From positions 111,274,279 to 111,338,278 of the forward strand of contig JAYESD010000008.1 of the NCBI GenBank assembly GCA_036927565.1: a stretch of 64,000 nt of DNA. Direction: 5' to 3'. Position 1 is the stretch's first letter; every line of letters starts with the position of its first letter. This document shows, piece by piece, positions 51,760-62,985 of this stretch. Position numbers and translations under genes: made by a program. This DNA is from Tuctoria greenei (lineage: Eukaryota > Streptophyta > Magnoliopsida > Poales > Poaceae). The notes under the pieces are model-generated. The model did not search any database. It had not been told where the DNA came from and was given only the letters and a program-made list of their open reading frames with translations.

Positions 51760-54700
51760 AACAACGTAGTCCCCAAGACAAGATCAACAACATAGTTGCA
51801 TTGCACTACAAGCCACATCAACTACCAGAACTAAAAAGTGACACCCAAACCCACTACTGAGCCAAAGACAGCACTCAGGCCAAAAGCAAGAACCTTTAGA
51901 CCCACAAGATCTCACAAAAAACTTCCTGCATAGAATTATGTTCCACCAGCAGCGACTCACGACCTCAAAAAGCCAATCATCTTTAACTGTAGGATCCATA
52001 ACTGGTTGTTTTCTTTTTCCTGGTTGCTTCCACCTATGTCGCAGGTCGAAAGAAGGTCCTGATGAACCACCCCAGGTGGCACACCGCAATCCACTGCCAC
52101 CTTGGAAACTTCACTGATAGGAATATCTGGATATGGTTTGTCTCTCCCTTCTAACTCCTGCAGAGAAGGGAACTTGACAGGTCCCTGGAAGAGGGAGGAT
52201 TCAGAGTCACTAACATCCAATTATGTGGGTAAGGCAAATTAGACCATCTTCTCTTTCTATTCTTGGAGTTATCAAAACCACAACCCTCTGAAACTTGCTT
52301 ATGACCCGCCCACTTGTTTTTAAGACCAGGACTACGACGGAAGTCCTCCTCAGAAATGGCCTGAGAGTTAGCGGGGGTCTTCTTAGTCCTCTTAAAACGC
52401 CTAGAATAGACCTTCCTGAAGCGTTTGGCAAGATTGTATCACGTCTTCTTAAGGGCCATCCTTGATGTCATGGTGTCACCTTCAGTATATTTAGTGATAG
52501 TAGGGTTGGCTTGAGCTTGAGCTTGACCCAACGACGAGTTCGTACCCACCACATGCCCGGGTGAACCCATGGAAGAGGAGGCAATCTGTTGACCCATAGG
52601 TGGAGAGTTCCACCAAGCTCCTGTGATCTGTGGGAAGGATACAGCAAGGAGTCGTCTGAAGGTAGGAGTGTGAAATGGAGGGATCCATTGTAGCGGTTGG
52701 GCCACATTATTCAAGTCAAAGAAGTCAAGAGAAGCCTTCCTATTATTCGAATGATCTTTCACCACATGATCAACCTTCGACCCAGAGGAGTCAGAGGGAG
52801 GGCCCATAGCGTTGATGTCATCCACTGGAGATTCCTGTAGGACCAGCTGTTCTTGCTGATTGTGTGGAGCATTGAGAGGGGGGAAAGGAGCCCACCCCTG
52901 ATTAAGATCAAGTAACTAATTCTGATGCTGCTGTTGTTGGACTGCGGCATCCCATACTAGGTCTCCTTCTTGTTACTCCAGGTTCCAGAGGTTGTCCTGG
53001 TTGATAGGGTTTTTCCTGGCATCTCTGGGTAGGGGATGAGGATTGCCATTGTCAGGAATGTCATCTACAAAGTTTGCAACAATATTCGGATGGTGATGAG
53101 ATGAAAGCAGTACCATCGGACACGACCAAGAGTGAGCACTCCCATATATAGAGCCATGCCTCAAGACTAGGCTTCTTGGGACTGATCTAGCTTCATTGTA
53201 TAAGCACATGACCAACACAAAGCCTAAAGCTGCAGGGTTGTTATGCCAGCTGAGAAGCTTTCCAAAGGAAGATACATCAATATCAATGTGCTTGATTGTT
53301 TGGTAATCCAGTGGGAAGTCAAGAATGAGCACCCAGCTAACCCTAGTAAAATCACGCTCTCGATGATTGATGCCATAGTCATGCCTAACGAATCTGACTC
53401 TGACATCCGCTACCTCAATAGGGTTGTTTAGTAGCAGGATATCCCTTGGGAAACTACAATCCAATCCAATGAGAGCTATACCAAGCGAGGTAACACCCGT
53501 GGAACGTACCGTAAGATGGAGGATCTCTTCGATGTAGTGCACAATGTGTTGGATGAACTCCGGATAGGCATTTTCATCCAAGATTACGTCTAAGTCTTCT
53601 GCAATCACGAACCCTTCATGGTTGGCACTGGCTCCCCGGGGAGGTTCACTACAGCTCTTGCAATGCAATCCGCCCTACCATCCACGATGTCAAAAGCTTT
53701 GTTAGGAATGAACCGAGAAGGATCAACTGGAAAGTTGGACATTTTAGTGTTGCTATTACTCGGGTGGGTGATGAGGTTTGAGGAAGGCAATTAGGGGCTT
53801 CTAGAGAAGAGAACTATGGTGAGTTGGGATGGAGGAGAAGTCGATGCGGGGAAATCGCATTTAAGCAAGACGGTCGAACATATGGGAGGTTCAGAGGGCC
53901 CACAAGACAATCACAGCTTCCTGTTAGAAGAGACTACAGGCCCACCAGAGGGGGGCAGGCGCTTGACCTTCCAAATGTGTCGTTTCGTATTTCGAAGACA
54001 GCTGAGGCAAGATATTTCTTTATGTCCGTATCTGTAGTAGAGTCTACATATGATTTGATATCTGCATTCTGTAATGAAGTGAAAAAGAACTCAAGCAATG
54101 AAAATAGCCTACAGGGCCTCTATTGCTCTTCCCCGTGTGCAGGTCATTGGGAGAGTTAGATCTCTTTGGATATCCTCCATTAATATTGACCGAAGAGTGC
54201 TTAGGGACCCACATTTGCTTGGTGGGACCAGATACCTTTGCTTCCAGCAGTTTGCTAACATGGTTGACTTTCCTAGACTTCGTCTGACTTGGTTTATGCA
54301 AAGTATCTTTAGTCATCACTTTGTCTGACAGACTATCTTGCAGAACCAACTCCCGAGAAGAGCCCTTTTTCCATTTTGAATTGGAAATTGAATTTAATGA
54401 ATTCCATATGGTGGAGAAAGCCTTGGAAGTCTTGATCGTTCTGTAGTGAGGCATTCCTGCAAACGTTTCAAACTAGAAGAGCTGGTGGGAAACTTACCTG
54501 GAGAGATTGAGGTCCTTTTGACGTCATTCGTCGGGGAATATTGGACAATTAAGGATCTGAAAGAAACACTTTTGTGTTTTCGTAGATTCCTGCGGTTGGA
54601 TACCGTCTGCAATGAGCTTTCCTCCTCTATTTCCCAGAGTCTCTTCTCTGATTTCCAATCAGCACCGCCATCTCTCCAAAGGAAGAATTAAACATCAAAG

Positions 54701-55032
54701 TGCTCCGTGATAACTCTTCTAAGAGAATAGACCAGCAGACCAACATTCTTGGAAGCAATAGAGAAGCGAAAATGGTGATCTTGTTCATGATGAACATGAA
54801 AACCTTTAGGAGCACCTCCAAGGATTGAGTGGAGAGCCCACCCAACTACATCTTCCATAAAACGAAAAGTATAGCGACGGAAAACAGCCAGTAGAAAGAA
54901 GGAATCGAAAGGAGAAGAGGACGGGTGATGAACCGAAGAGCCGAATATAGAGACAACCGAATTCTCAAAGTCACGTCCCACTTGAAAATCCCAACGACTG
55001 AAGTCCGGCGGCGGGTGATTATTCAACGCCAT
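51760..55032 (-). pseudogene. LINE ORF1, broken
   Basis: The start ATG at 55032 gives MALNNHPPPDFSRWDF and GWALHSILGGAPKGFHV, the conserved opening of grass L1 ORF1 proteins. Further frames give FIPNKAFDIVDGRADCIARA and, at 53668-52973, VQHIVHYIEEI-type sequence leading to RVSWVLILDFPLDYQTIKHI and FGKLLSWHN, a domain recurrent in grass LINE ORF1 (DUF7597-like by memory). A basic/proline region occupies 52825-51784. At least six frame changes or stops. ORF1 proteins bind the element RNA. Confidence 0.75.
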
Positions 55033-55187
55033 TCAAGGACGGGAGGTGGTGAGCGCGCTTCAGTGGGAAACCCATGGTGAGCGGAGAGCAGCTAGGGCAA
55101 TGGAGGAGGCGTGGCTAGCGGGAGGCAGCGTCGTCGAGGAGGGGGGGTCGGGAGAGCCATAATTCCATTGAGCTCGAATGGGTGCTT
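55033..55187 (-). other. LINE 5' UTR
   Basis: About 155 GC-rich bases between the ORF1 ATG and the right target duplication. No other feature is seen. Confidence 0.65.
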
Positions 55188-55199
55188 GGCTACTCACTC
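55188..55199. repeat. LINE target-site duplication, right copy
   Basis: GGCTACTCACTC, identical to 23946-23957. Confidence 0.9.
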
Positions 55200-55416
55200 C
55201 TATCTACACTACCTTGCTCGATATTTCATCACTAAGGGAAAAACCAGCTTCCTCCTCTGTTTCTGGTTTCATCCGCACACATCCCTGCTCATTGCTATTC
55301 CTTAGTGCAACATCACTGCATCTAGCTTCCCTTTGTCGTGCTGCTGTGCCTTTCCAACCCAACCAAGGCCAAGACTCGACGGGCACGTGCGTGCTCTTGT
55401 CTCGTGCATAGCTGAA
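55200..55416 (+). repeat. A': continuation of the long LTR
   Basis: Once the LINE is left out, this continues 23246-23957. It is cut at 55417 by the D LTR. The content is CT-rich and non-coding; similarity to A in this part is weak by eye. Confidence 0.5.
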
Positions 55417-56936
55417 TGTAGCCTAGTGGGGGGGGGGGTGAATAGGCTTTATGAAATTTTTGTTGGAACTTGAAACTCTCAGCAACCTAATCAAATACAG
55501 AGAAATCGGACTAGTCCGGTGTATGCGGACTAGATTGATCAAGTTTAATTAGTGGTTTCGATTAAAGTACTCTATGCAGCAGAAATTGAGTTACAAATAG
55601 AGTTTATTGTTTCAATGAAACTAGATGTGGCAAGTTAACTTTAGTTTCAAAGTTTTAACGCAAGTTGAACAAGATTGAGCAAACCCTACATTACTATGAA
55701 TAGAAAGAACAAAAGCGAAGGACACAATGATTTTTATCCCGTGGTTTGATTCCACAGAGGAAATATACATCCACGTTGAGGAGCCCACGGAGGACCTGGT
55801 TTTCACCAACCCTACCCTCGTTGAATCGCCACAGAGTATGATTCTCTTCCACTAATCACAAAGGGGTAAATAACCGTGTTCAAGGGGCCTTCTCACAATT
55901 TGAGGGCTATCCAAGATTTATAAATCGAAACACCACCAAACACACTCGAAAAATATGCAATGAGACATCGAGAGTGTGTGAGAGAATCAAACCCAAGAGC
56001 TCAAGTCCTGAAGAACGTGTCTCTCCTTTTATCTATGGTTAATCCTCAAGGATTTGATCTTTCTTGCGTTATATTGTGTGGAGAGACGTGTTTTCTAGGC
56101 TCTTGGATGGTGTGATGCCACAACGGTCGAGAGTGTTTGCTTAGGGCCGTACACCTCTATTTATACTAGGGCTTCCAAAGGTTACCGTTAGGTTTTGCGG
56201 TGTCCAGACTAGTCTGTGGTGGACTCCGGACTAGTCTGGTGTGCGGCGTGTGGGAAACCCTAAGTGTCTTGAATTATCGGACTTGTCCGGCCATGGACGG
56301 ACTAGTCCGATTTTCTCTCTGGAGAAGTTCGGACTAGTCCGACACATATTGAACTAGTCCTGTCGTGGTGAATCTCTTAGTGATTTGAGGACAAGTCCGC
56401 ACTTGGAGGACTTGTCCAATTTTAGTCAGAGAGGTTATCGGATAGTCCAGATAAGATCAGACTAGTCCAGTGTCATGAAATTTTGAGGGGCTAAGGACTT
56501 GTCTGAAGTAGGTCAGTGAGGATTTCGGACTAGTCTGTGGAATATCATACTTGTTCGATATTGATCAGAAGGATTATTGGACTAGTCCGGCTTTTATCGG
56601 ACTAGTTCGGTGCGGACAAGTCCGCATTGGGAGGACTTGTCCGATCCTGGACAGAGAGAATATCGGACTAGTCCAGACCAGTGTAAACTTGTGCAGTGAG
56701 AGTGTTTTCTTTTGTTTGAGCTCTTGGGGTGTGTTTCTCCAACACACTCCATACACAAAGAATATTCTATTCATCTATTGAGCTCTTTTCAACATGATTC
56801 ATCACTCTCCTTTGTTTTTGTGCTAACTTCATAAAATTTCATCAAAACATGCGCTCATCTCAACAATTTGGTTAGTATCTCATTTTTTTGTCATAAATCA
56901 ACCAAAACCCACAACGGATGCCTTGATGCACTTTCA
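55417..56936 (-). repeat. D 3' LTR, 1520 bp
   Basis: It starts TGTAGCCTAG (plus orientation) and ends CACTTTCA, followed by a minus-strand purine tract. It is related to S1. About eighteen palindromes of the CGGACTAGTCCG type lie mainly between 56213 and 56680. Confidence 0.8.
56158..56165 (-). promoter_or_regulatory. D LTR TATA box
   Basis: Minus-strand TATAAATA; the U3 palindrome cluster starts about 48 bases upstream of it. Same arrangement as in S1. Confidence 0.6.
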
Positions 56937-56950
56937 ATCTCCTCCTTTTT
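56937..56950 (-). other. D polypurine tract
   Basis: Minus strand AAAAAGGAGGAGAT immediately before the LTR start TGAAAGTGC. Confidence 0.7.
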
Positions 56951-57413
56951 GGTGATTGATGACAACCTATTGAGATTTCATAAATATGATTAAAAATCAA
57001 GGTTTTCATAAAGTGTGCACATATGAGATTGGAACAAATTAGGCAATGAAAACATAAGACTTATATGCACTCTTTATGGTAGGGTGCAAGATTAAGTGTG
57101 TGTAAGCAATAATCGTGATGAGAATGAGATAAATGACATAATCATATCAACATCAAGCATATACGTCAATTTTAGAGCAAAGACATAGATTATATCAAAG
57201 CACAATCACAGACTTCATAACCATGACTACAAACATAATAAAAGCATAATGAAAGTTTTACAACACCAACAACATAATAGAGATCAAAAGATGCAAATGG
57301 AGCTCTCATCTCTCAAACTACTGCTAGACCTAGTGACTCCCCCTCAATCTCTCCCCCTTTGGCATAGGGGCACCAAAAAGAAGGAGAGGAGGGATCTAGC
57401 AATCACCGTCGAC
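56951..57413 (-). other. D spacer between env-position ORF and PPT
   Basis: AT-rich, with a second purine tract on the minus strand near 57348-57360 (CCAAAGGGGGAGAG). No gene. Confidence 0.5.
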
Positions 57414-58870
57414 TCACTCCGCACTGTCGGTCCTCTCATCGTCTTCATCTTCAGGCTGCGGAAGAGGAGGAGGAGCGGATCCACTCGAAGTGCCCCCAAC
57501 ACCAAAATAGGCGTGTTCGGAGGGAGAGAGAGGTGGCAGCTCAGAGAAGTCTGAAGTTGAATCATCAGAGATAATGGGAGATCCAACAGGCTCAATCTCC
57601 ATCTTATGGCTTATGGCTTTGACATTTTGCTTTATGTATATCATATCCTCTTTCCTTGCCTTTTTCAACTTGTGGACTTTCTCCTCAGCCTTCTTGCAGG
57701 AGCCCAAGATGGCGGCCAAGTACTTCAAGATGCCACTCGGAGACCTCTTCTTAGAAGTAGTATCTCTTGAACTTGGTGGGGGTCTTGCTTCAGCTTGGGC
57801 CCTCCTGGGAGCCTCCTCACTAGATATAAGGGATGGAGCAGCTGGGAGAGTGGCTTGGGAAGGCTTCTGTGGCCTTAGAAAAGTGTGCTCTACATCCTTC
57901 ACAAACTCAATTCCCGTGACCTTTTCTATCATAAACATTATATAAGGCGCATAGCCACAAGAACAGTTCGGTGTGCAAGAGATATTCACCATATCATTCC
58001 AAATGTAGTCGAAGACATTGAACTTCCTGTTCTTCCTTATCACTTTCATCAGTGTCCTTAAGTAACCTTGAACACTTCCTGCATCTCCATCCTTTGGAGC
58101 TATTGTCTTCTGGAGCACTCTATTTAGAACCATGAAGAATGGCTTCATGTTCTTGGTGGAAGGGGGATTGGATTTTAGGCGTGTGTCACAGAGGAACTCC
58201 ATCTTGTCCTTCTCCAGGATGCCAATGTTGTGGACGATGAGATCATCATTGCCAGTGTCTTCTAGGTGAAGCAGTCTTGCAAACTCATCATAAGTCACGG
58301 TGTACTTGGATCTGTGAGTCATCCAAGTCACCATCTCCTCTTCATCACTAGCAAAATAGCAATTAGCATAAAACTGAGCAATAACTTCATCATTCCAGTT
58401 GTATCTAAAGGCAAACAGATCCTTCAGACCATGCCTCACCACAACTGCAATCACATCATCAAAGGTTGGGCAGCTCTTCCTCTCAAAGTGGGTCTAGTCG
58501 ATCCATTGGCTTCGGACCACCAAAGTCTTCATCGTAAGATACACGGTACTATAATAGTCTGCGTGGAAGTTGCTCCAGAACCTTGCATCAGCTGCCTTTC
58601 TGGATCTGCTGTAGCAGTCAATTGTCCGGGGGCTATCCCTTTTCCTTTGCCCTTAGCTTGGCGAGGAGTTGCCAAGCTGGGGCCAGCTCCATCCTTTCCT
58701 TTGGATGCGTGCTTCTTGGCCACGACCTTTCGTCGCACTTGAGGTGGAGTGGGTGACGGGTCAGTGACACGGTGTTGCCGCTTTTTTCTTTGGCCCGTCA
58801 AGGACCGAAGTATTGACTCTTGGTCCAACTCGACCTCAAAGTCGGAGATCTCATCATTGGAGCTCGACAT
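57414..58870 (-). pseudogene. D env-position ORF with a plant-transposon-protein-like domain
   Basis: The likely start is ATG at 58868-58870 (MSSSNDEISDFEVELDQES), followed by a basic segment with KGKGKG. The 346-residue frame 58454-57414 has GLKDLFAFRYNWNDEVIAQF, YANCYFASDEEEMVTWMT and YDEFARLLHL, similar in style to the 'putative plant transposon protein' family. Its C-terminal part is coiled (KKAEEKVHKLKKARKEDM) and then acidic and Pro-rich. A stop and a frameshift near 58495-58560 separate the two parts. I see no signal peptide or membrane segment, so 'envelope' describes position only. Function unknown. Confidence 0.65.
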
Positions 58871-59748
58871 GGTCCTGACAAGAGAATTATACAATATGTG
58901 CATGAGGATTGATGGCAAGGAAATGCATTGAGTAGTTGGAATGTAGGGTTGAGTTCAGTCAAAAATCGTACTTGTCCGGTGCTCAATTGCGGACTAGTCC
59001 GGATACCGGACTTGTCCGTACTGAGACCAAACTAGTCCGGTGTTCAACTATTCAAACCCTAACTAGCAATTCAATGGTGTTTCTCAATGCAAAGGTAGCT
59101 CGAGGTAGATGTAATACAACAAGGAGACTTGGTCCATAACACAAGAAATCAAAGGTTCTAGGGTTTTGAAGAAAATTTACCAAAATCCTTCGATTCTTGA
59201 GGTTGGAGGCGTTGTTGGTGCGGACAAGTCCGTGGTCCTCGATCCCCTTGCGATGAAGATCGTTTTCCACGGAGAGTTGAAGAGATTCGGTGGAGAAATC
59301 AACAAATGACCTTGGGGTGCTCTAGTGAAGAGAGAGAGTATGAGGGAAGTTGTGAGGATGAAGGAGATTAGGGTTTGGCGGCCCTAGGGTTATAAGGTCA
59401 AAAAATCGTACTAGTCCGTGGTCAACCGGACTAGTCCGGACTACCGGATCTCTGCGTACTAGTCTGCAATGTGCGGACTAGTCCGGGCAACTACGGACTA
59501 GTCCGTGGTCACCAGAACAAAAGCATCTAGCCCATTCGTATATATTCGAAGGTGCTTACAAAGAGAATAGAGTGCAAAACACACAAATAGTCTTGATGAA
59601 TATCATCAGTATACATACAACAATCAGGCTATGACCATAATTCACCAAGATCAAGTAACTGAAATAGTTTTTCGAAGAAAATAGAGAGAGATGATTTTCA
59701 TTAATACAATCAATGGATTTTGAATAACTAATACAGGTATGCAAGTTT
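58871..59748 (-). other. D spacer between RNase H and env-position ORF, palindrome-bearing
   Basis: Non-coding. CGGACTAGTCCG-type palindromes occur in two clusters, about 58968-59040 and 59408-59510, outside the LTR. No ORF is supported. Confidence 0.6.
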
Positions 59749-60370
59749 TCAAGCCACGTTTCGAGCATCAAGGATATTTAGTTCATTTCGGAGCTCACAA
59801 AAGCGGTTTTCATCAAGTGGCTTGGTAAAGATATCGGCTAGTTGTTTTTTGGTGTTGACATGGTAAATTGCTATGTCTCCTTTCATTGAGTGGTCTCTCA
59901 AAAAGTGATGCCGGATGTCTATGTGTTTGGTCCTAGAGTGCTCAACGGGTTTATGGGCAACTTTAATAGCACTCTCATTATCACAAAGGAGTTGAATACG
60001 GCTCATATCATAACTGTAATCCCTTAGAGTTTGTTGCATCCAAAGGAGTTGTGGACAACAACTCACGATTGCAACAGACTCTGCTTCGGCCGTGGATAAG
60101 GCAATGGATTTTGTTTCTTGGAGGACCTAGAATCTAGGTATCTACCTAGGAATTGGCATGTGCCGGAGGTACTTTTTCTATCCACGTTGCATCTGGCCAT
60201 CTGGCATAGTCTGCATCGGAGTATCCATTGAGATTGAATTTGTAACCTTTAGGATACCATAGGCCTAGGTTGGGTGTATGAACTAAATATCGCAAGATTC
60301 TTTTGACGGCTGTCAAATGACACTCCTTAGGATTAGCTTGAAATCTTGCACACAAACATACACTCAACAT
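59749..60370 (-). pseudogene. D RNase H
   Basis: NGYSDADYAR (first catalytic Asp region), LLCDNESAIKVAHKP, HSRTKHIDIRHHFLRD and VNTKKQLADIFTKPLD are Copia RNase H blocks. The start and end are in different frames, with breaks near 60146 and 60070. The protein ends LNILDARNVA at 59749. Confidence 0.88.
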
Positions 60371-61300
60371 AATGTCAGGCCTAGATGCACATAAGTAAAG
60401 TATCCAATCATGGAGCGATATACCTTTTGATCCACATTTGGTCCGTCTTCATTGAGATCCAAGTGTCCATTTGTTGCCATGGGAGTCTTTATAGGCTTCG
60501 CCTTGTCCATTCCAAACTTCTTGAGTACGTCTTGAGTGTACTTGGTTTGGCTTATGAACGTCCCTTCCTTTTCTTGCTTCACTTGGAATCCCAAGAAATA
60601 TCGCAATTCTCCCATCATATACATCTCGAATCTATCTGTCATAATCTTACTAAATTCTTCACAAAATGATTTGTTAGTTGAACCAAATATAATATCATCA
60701 ACATAAATTTGACAGATAAATAGACCATTGTCAAAGTGCTTGGTAAACAATGTGTAATCAGCTTTGCCAATCTTAAATCCATTTTCAATTAAAAAATTCT
60801 AAGTCACTCATACCAAGCTCTAGGAGCTTGTTTGAGACCATAGAGAGCCTTACGCATTTTGAACACGTGGTCGGGGAACTCTTGATCTTCAAATCTGTGG
60901 GGTTGCTCCATATACACCTCCTCCTTGATTGGTCCATTGAGGAAGGCGCTTTTCACATCCATTTGATATAGCTTGAAATCATGGTGAGTAGCATATGCAA
61001 GTAATATTCTAATCGATTCAAGCCTAGCTACGGGAGCAAAAGTTTTGTCGAAATCCAAACCTTTGACTTGTGAATACCCTTTGGCCACAAGTCGTGCCTT
61101 GTTTCTTTTCACCACCCCGTGTTCGTCTTGCTTGTTGCGGAAGACCCATTTAGTGCCGACGACGTTGAACTTGGGCCTTTCGACAAGTTCCCATACCACG
61201 TTCCATTTGAAGTTGTTCAATTCTTCTTGCATTGCCACCACCCAATCCGGATCTTTTAATGCATCTTCAACCCTATGAGGTTCCAAATAGGATACAAACG
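60364..61300 (-). pseudogene. D reverse transcriptase
   Basis: From 61286: VVGTKWVFRNKQDEHGVVKR, KGLDFDKTFAPVARLESIR, YQMDVKSAFLNG and ALYGLKQAPRAWYE. After a break near 60800 the frame resumes with ICQIYVDDIIFGSTN (YVDD), MGELRYFLGFQVKQ and KPIKTPMATNGHLDL. The catalytic residues are present, but the frame is disrupted between the MDVKSAF and YVDD halves. Confidence 0.9.
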
Positions 61301-61831
61301 AGTAATGTTCACAAAAATTAACAATTCGATATCTAGTTGTTACTCCCTTTTGGATGTCACTGATTATGTTGTCGACGGGGTGATCTCTTTGGATGCATTG
61401 GTGTACTCTTGGATGTGGCAGTTGTAGTCTTGAATCTTCATAGTCATCTTATTCTCCCCTAGATGGTTGCCCTCATTGATTTGTTGGTCACCTTGATCTT
61501 CATGAGGTTGATCTTGTGTAGAAGCTCCCCCTTGATCAATTACCTCCACTTGTGTTTCATCTTCTTCATTTGCATTTGGAGGTGGCGCTTGTGGTCGAAA
61601 ATCGCCCAACACCATTCTTCTCAATGCTTGACATGGAGCTTCTTCTCTATCTAGCACACATTGATTAACTTGCTCTTCTTAAGAGCTGTTAGTTTCATCG
61701 AACACTACGTCACGTGCTACTTCAACAAGTCCAGAGACCTTGCTGAAGACACGATAGGCATAGGAGTTCGAAACATAACCAAGCAAGAAACCTTCATTGA
61801 ACTTCGAAGTGAACTTTGAAGTCCTAGGCTT
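61301..61831 (-). pseudogene. D linker between integrase and RT
   Basis: Acidic, Gln/Glu-rich low-complexity sequence (EEDETQVEVIDQGG) in the 61657-61364 frame, with stop codons on either side. No enzymatic motif. Confidence 0.6.
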
Positions 61832-62710
61832 CTAGTTCAATATATAACATTTAGAACCGAAAACTCGAAAATATGAAATATTAGGCTTGTTACAGGTGAG
61901 TAGTTCATATGACATTTTCTTGAGTAGGCGATGAAGATAGAGTCGATTTATGGAGTGACAAGCGGTGTTGACTGCTTTAGCCCAAAATAGATCCTTAGTC
62001 TTGTACTCATCAAGCATTGTCCTCGCCGTCACTATGAGGGTTCGGTTCTTCCTTTCGGCTACTCCGTTTTGTTGAGGGGAGCACGGTGCTGAAAATTCAT
62101 GTTTTATGCCTTCTTCGTCTAGGTACTCCTCAACTTGGGTGTTCTTGAACTTTGTGGCATTGTCACTTTGTATGTTCTTGATCTTCAATAAAAATTCATT
62201 TTGGACACGCTTGAGAAACTTCTTGAGGGTTCCTTGAGTTTCTGTCTTATCATGCAAAAAGAAAACCCACATGAAGCGCGAAATATCATCAACAATTACT
62301 AAACCATATTTGTTACCGCCGGTGTTATTATGAGCAATTTGACCAAATAGATCCATGTGAAATAGCTCGAGCAGTCTTGTCATTGTCATGATGTTCTTCG
62401 CGGGATGGGGTGCTCCTACTTGCTTCCCTGCTTGGCACGCGCTACAAGGCCTGTCTTTCTCAAAAACAACATCCTTTAAACCTCGGATGTGATCGCTCTT
62501 AAGGAGTTTTTGAAGATTCCTCATACCAACATGTGCTAGCCGTCTATGCCACAGCCAATCCATGTTGGTCTTTGCAATCAAGCATGTGTCAAGTTCGGCT
62601 TTATCTTTGTTGAAATAAAAAAGATAAAGCTTTCCCTTTAACACACCCTTGAATTCAACCGAGTTATCACTGCTTCTAGAGACGGTCACACCCTCATAGT
62701 GAACAAGCAA
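61832..62710 (-). CDS. D integrase
   Basis: The 292-residue open frame includes the HHCC zinc region (HRRLAHVGM, CSACQAGKQ), the core with LFHMDLFGQIA (first Asp), VIVDDISRFMWVFFL, NIQSDNATKFKN (second Asp, with the usual DNGT as DNAT) and NGVAERKNRTL (Glu), and the end RVFGSKCYILN. It stops at TAG 61832-61834. The catalytic triad is intact in sequence. Confidence 0.9.
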   Translation of the reverse strand: MLVHYEGVTVSRSSDNSVEFKGVLKGKLYLFYFNKDKAELDTCLIAKTNMDWLWHRRLAHVGMRNLQKLLKSDHIRGLKDVVFEKDRPCSACQAGKQVGAPHPAKNIMTMTRLLELFHMDLFGQIAHNNTGGNKYGLVIVDDISRFMWVFFLHDKTETQGTLKKFLKRVQNEFLLKIKNIQSDNATKFKNTQVEEYLDEEGIKHEFSAPCSPQQNGVAERKNRTLIVTARTMLDEYKTKDLFWAKAVNTACHSINRLYLHRLLKKMSYELLTCNKPNISYFRVFGSKCYILN

Positions 62711-62985
62711 TTATAACCCTTGTAACATAATTGATTTATGGACAATAGGTTATAATCTAAGGAATCGACATGTAAAACATGAGAAAGAGTGTTTTGAGAT
62801 GATATTGCAATTTTACCGGTACCGAGCACCCTTCCATGACTGTTATCTCCAAAAAAGATGCCTTTGCTTGGATCTTCATTTACTTCATACTCAACGAACA
62901 TCCTTCTTTCTCCGGTCATGTGATTGGTGCATCCACTATATAGCACCCATTTGCTCCATCGGAGGAGTAGGCCTGCAAAAACAAA
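62686..62985 (-). pseudogene. D protease with the catalytic Asp replaced
   Basis: The active-site loop reads VLYSGCTNHMTGERRMF where Copia proteases have DSGC; the Asp codon is TAT (Tyr) at 62938-62940. KGIFFGDNSHGRVLGTGKI and HVLHVDSLDYNLLSINQL complete the domain. A frame change near 62700 leads into integrase. With the Asp missing, proteolysis should fail. B keeps the normal residue (38763-38765). Confidence 0.85.

Larger units (their letters stand above)
23958..55187 (-). mobile_element. L1-type LINE, full length but split by element A
   Basis: On the minus strand the order is 5' end near 55187, ORF1 (about 55032-51760), ORF2 endonuclease (51733-50701), interruption by A (26752-50695), ORF2 RT and zinc finger (26746-24125), 3' UTR and A-tail. 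Without A and one CTTAT copy it measures about 7.3 kb. A 12-bp target duplication (GGCTACTCACTC) flanks both ends. The ORF2 halves meet in the linker between endonuclease and RT, and the protein context of each half complements the other. Confidence 0.9.
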
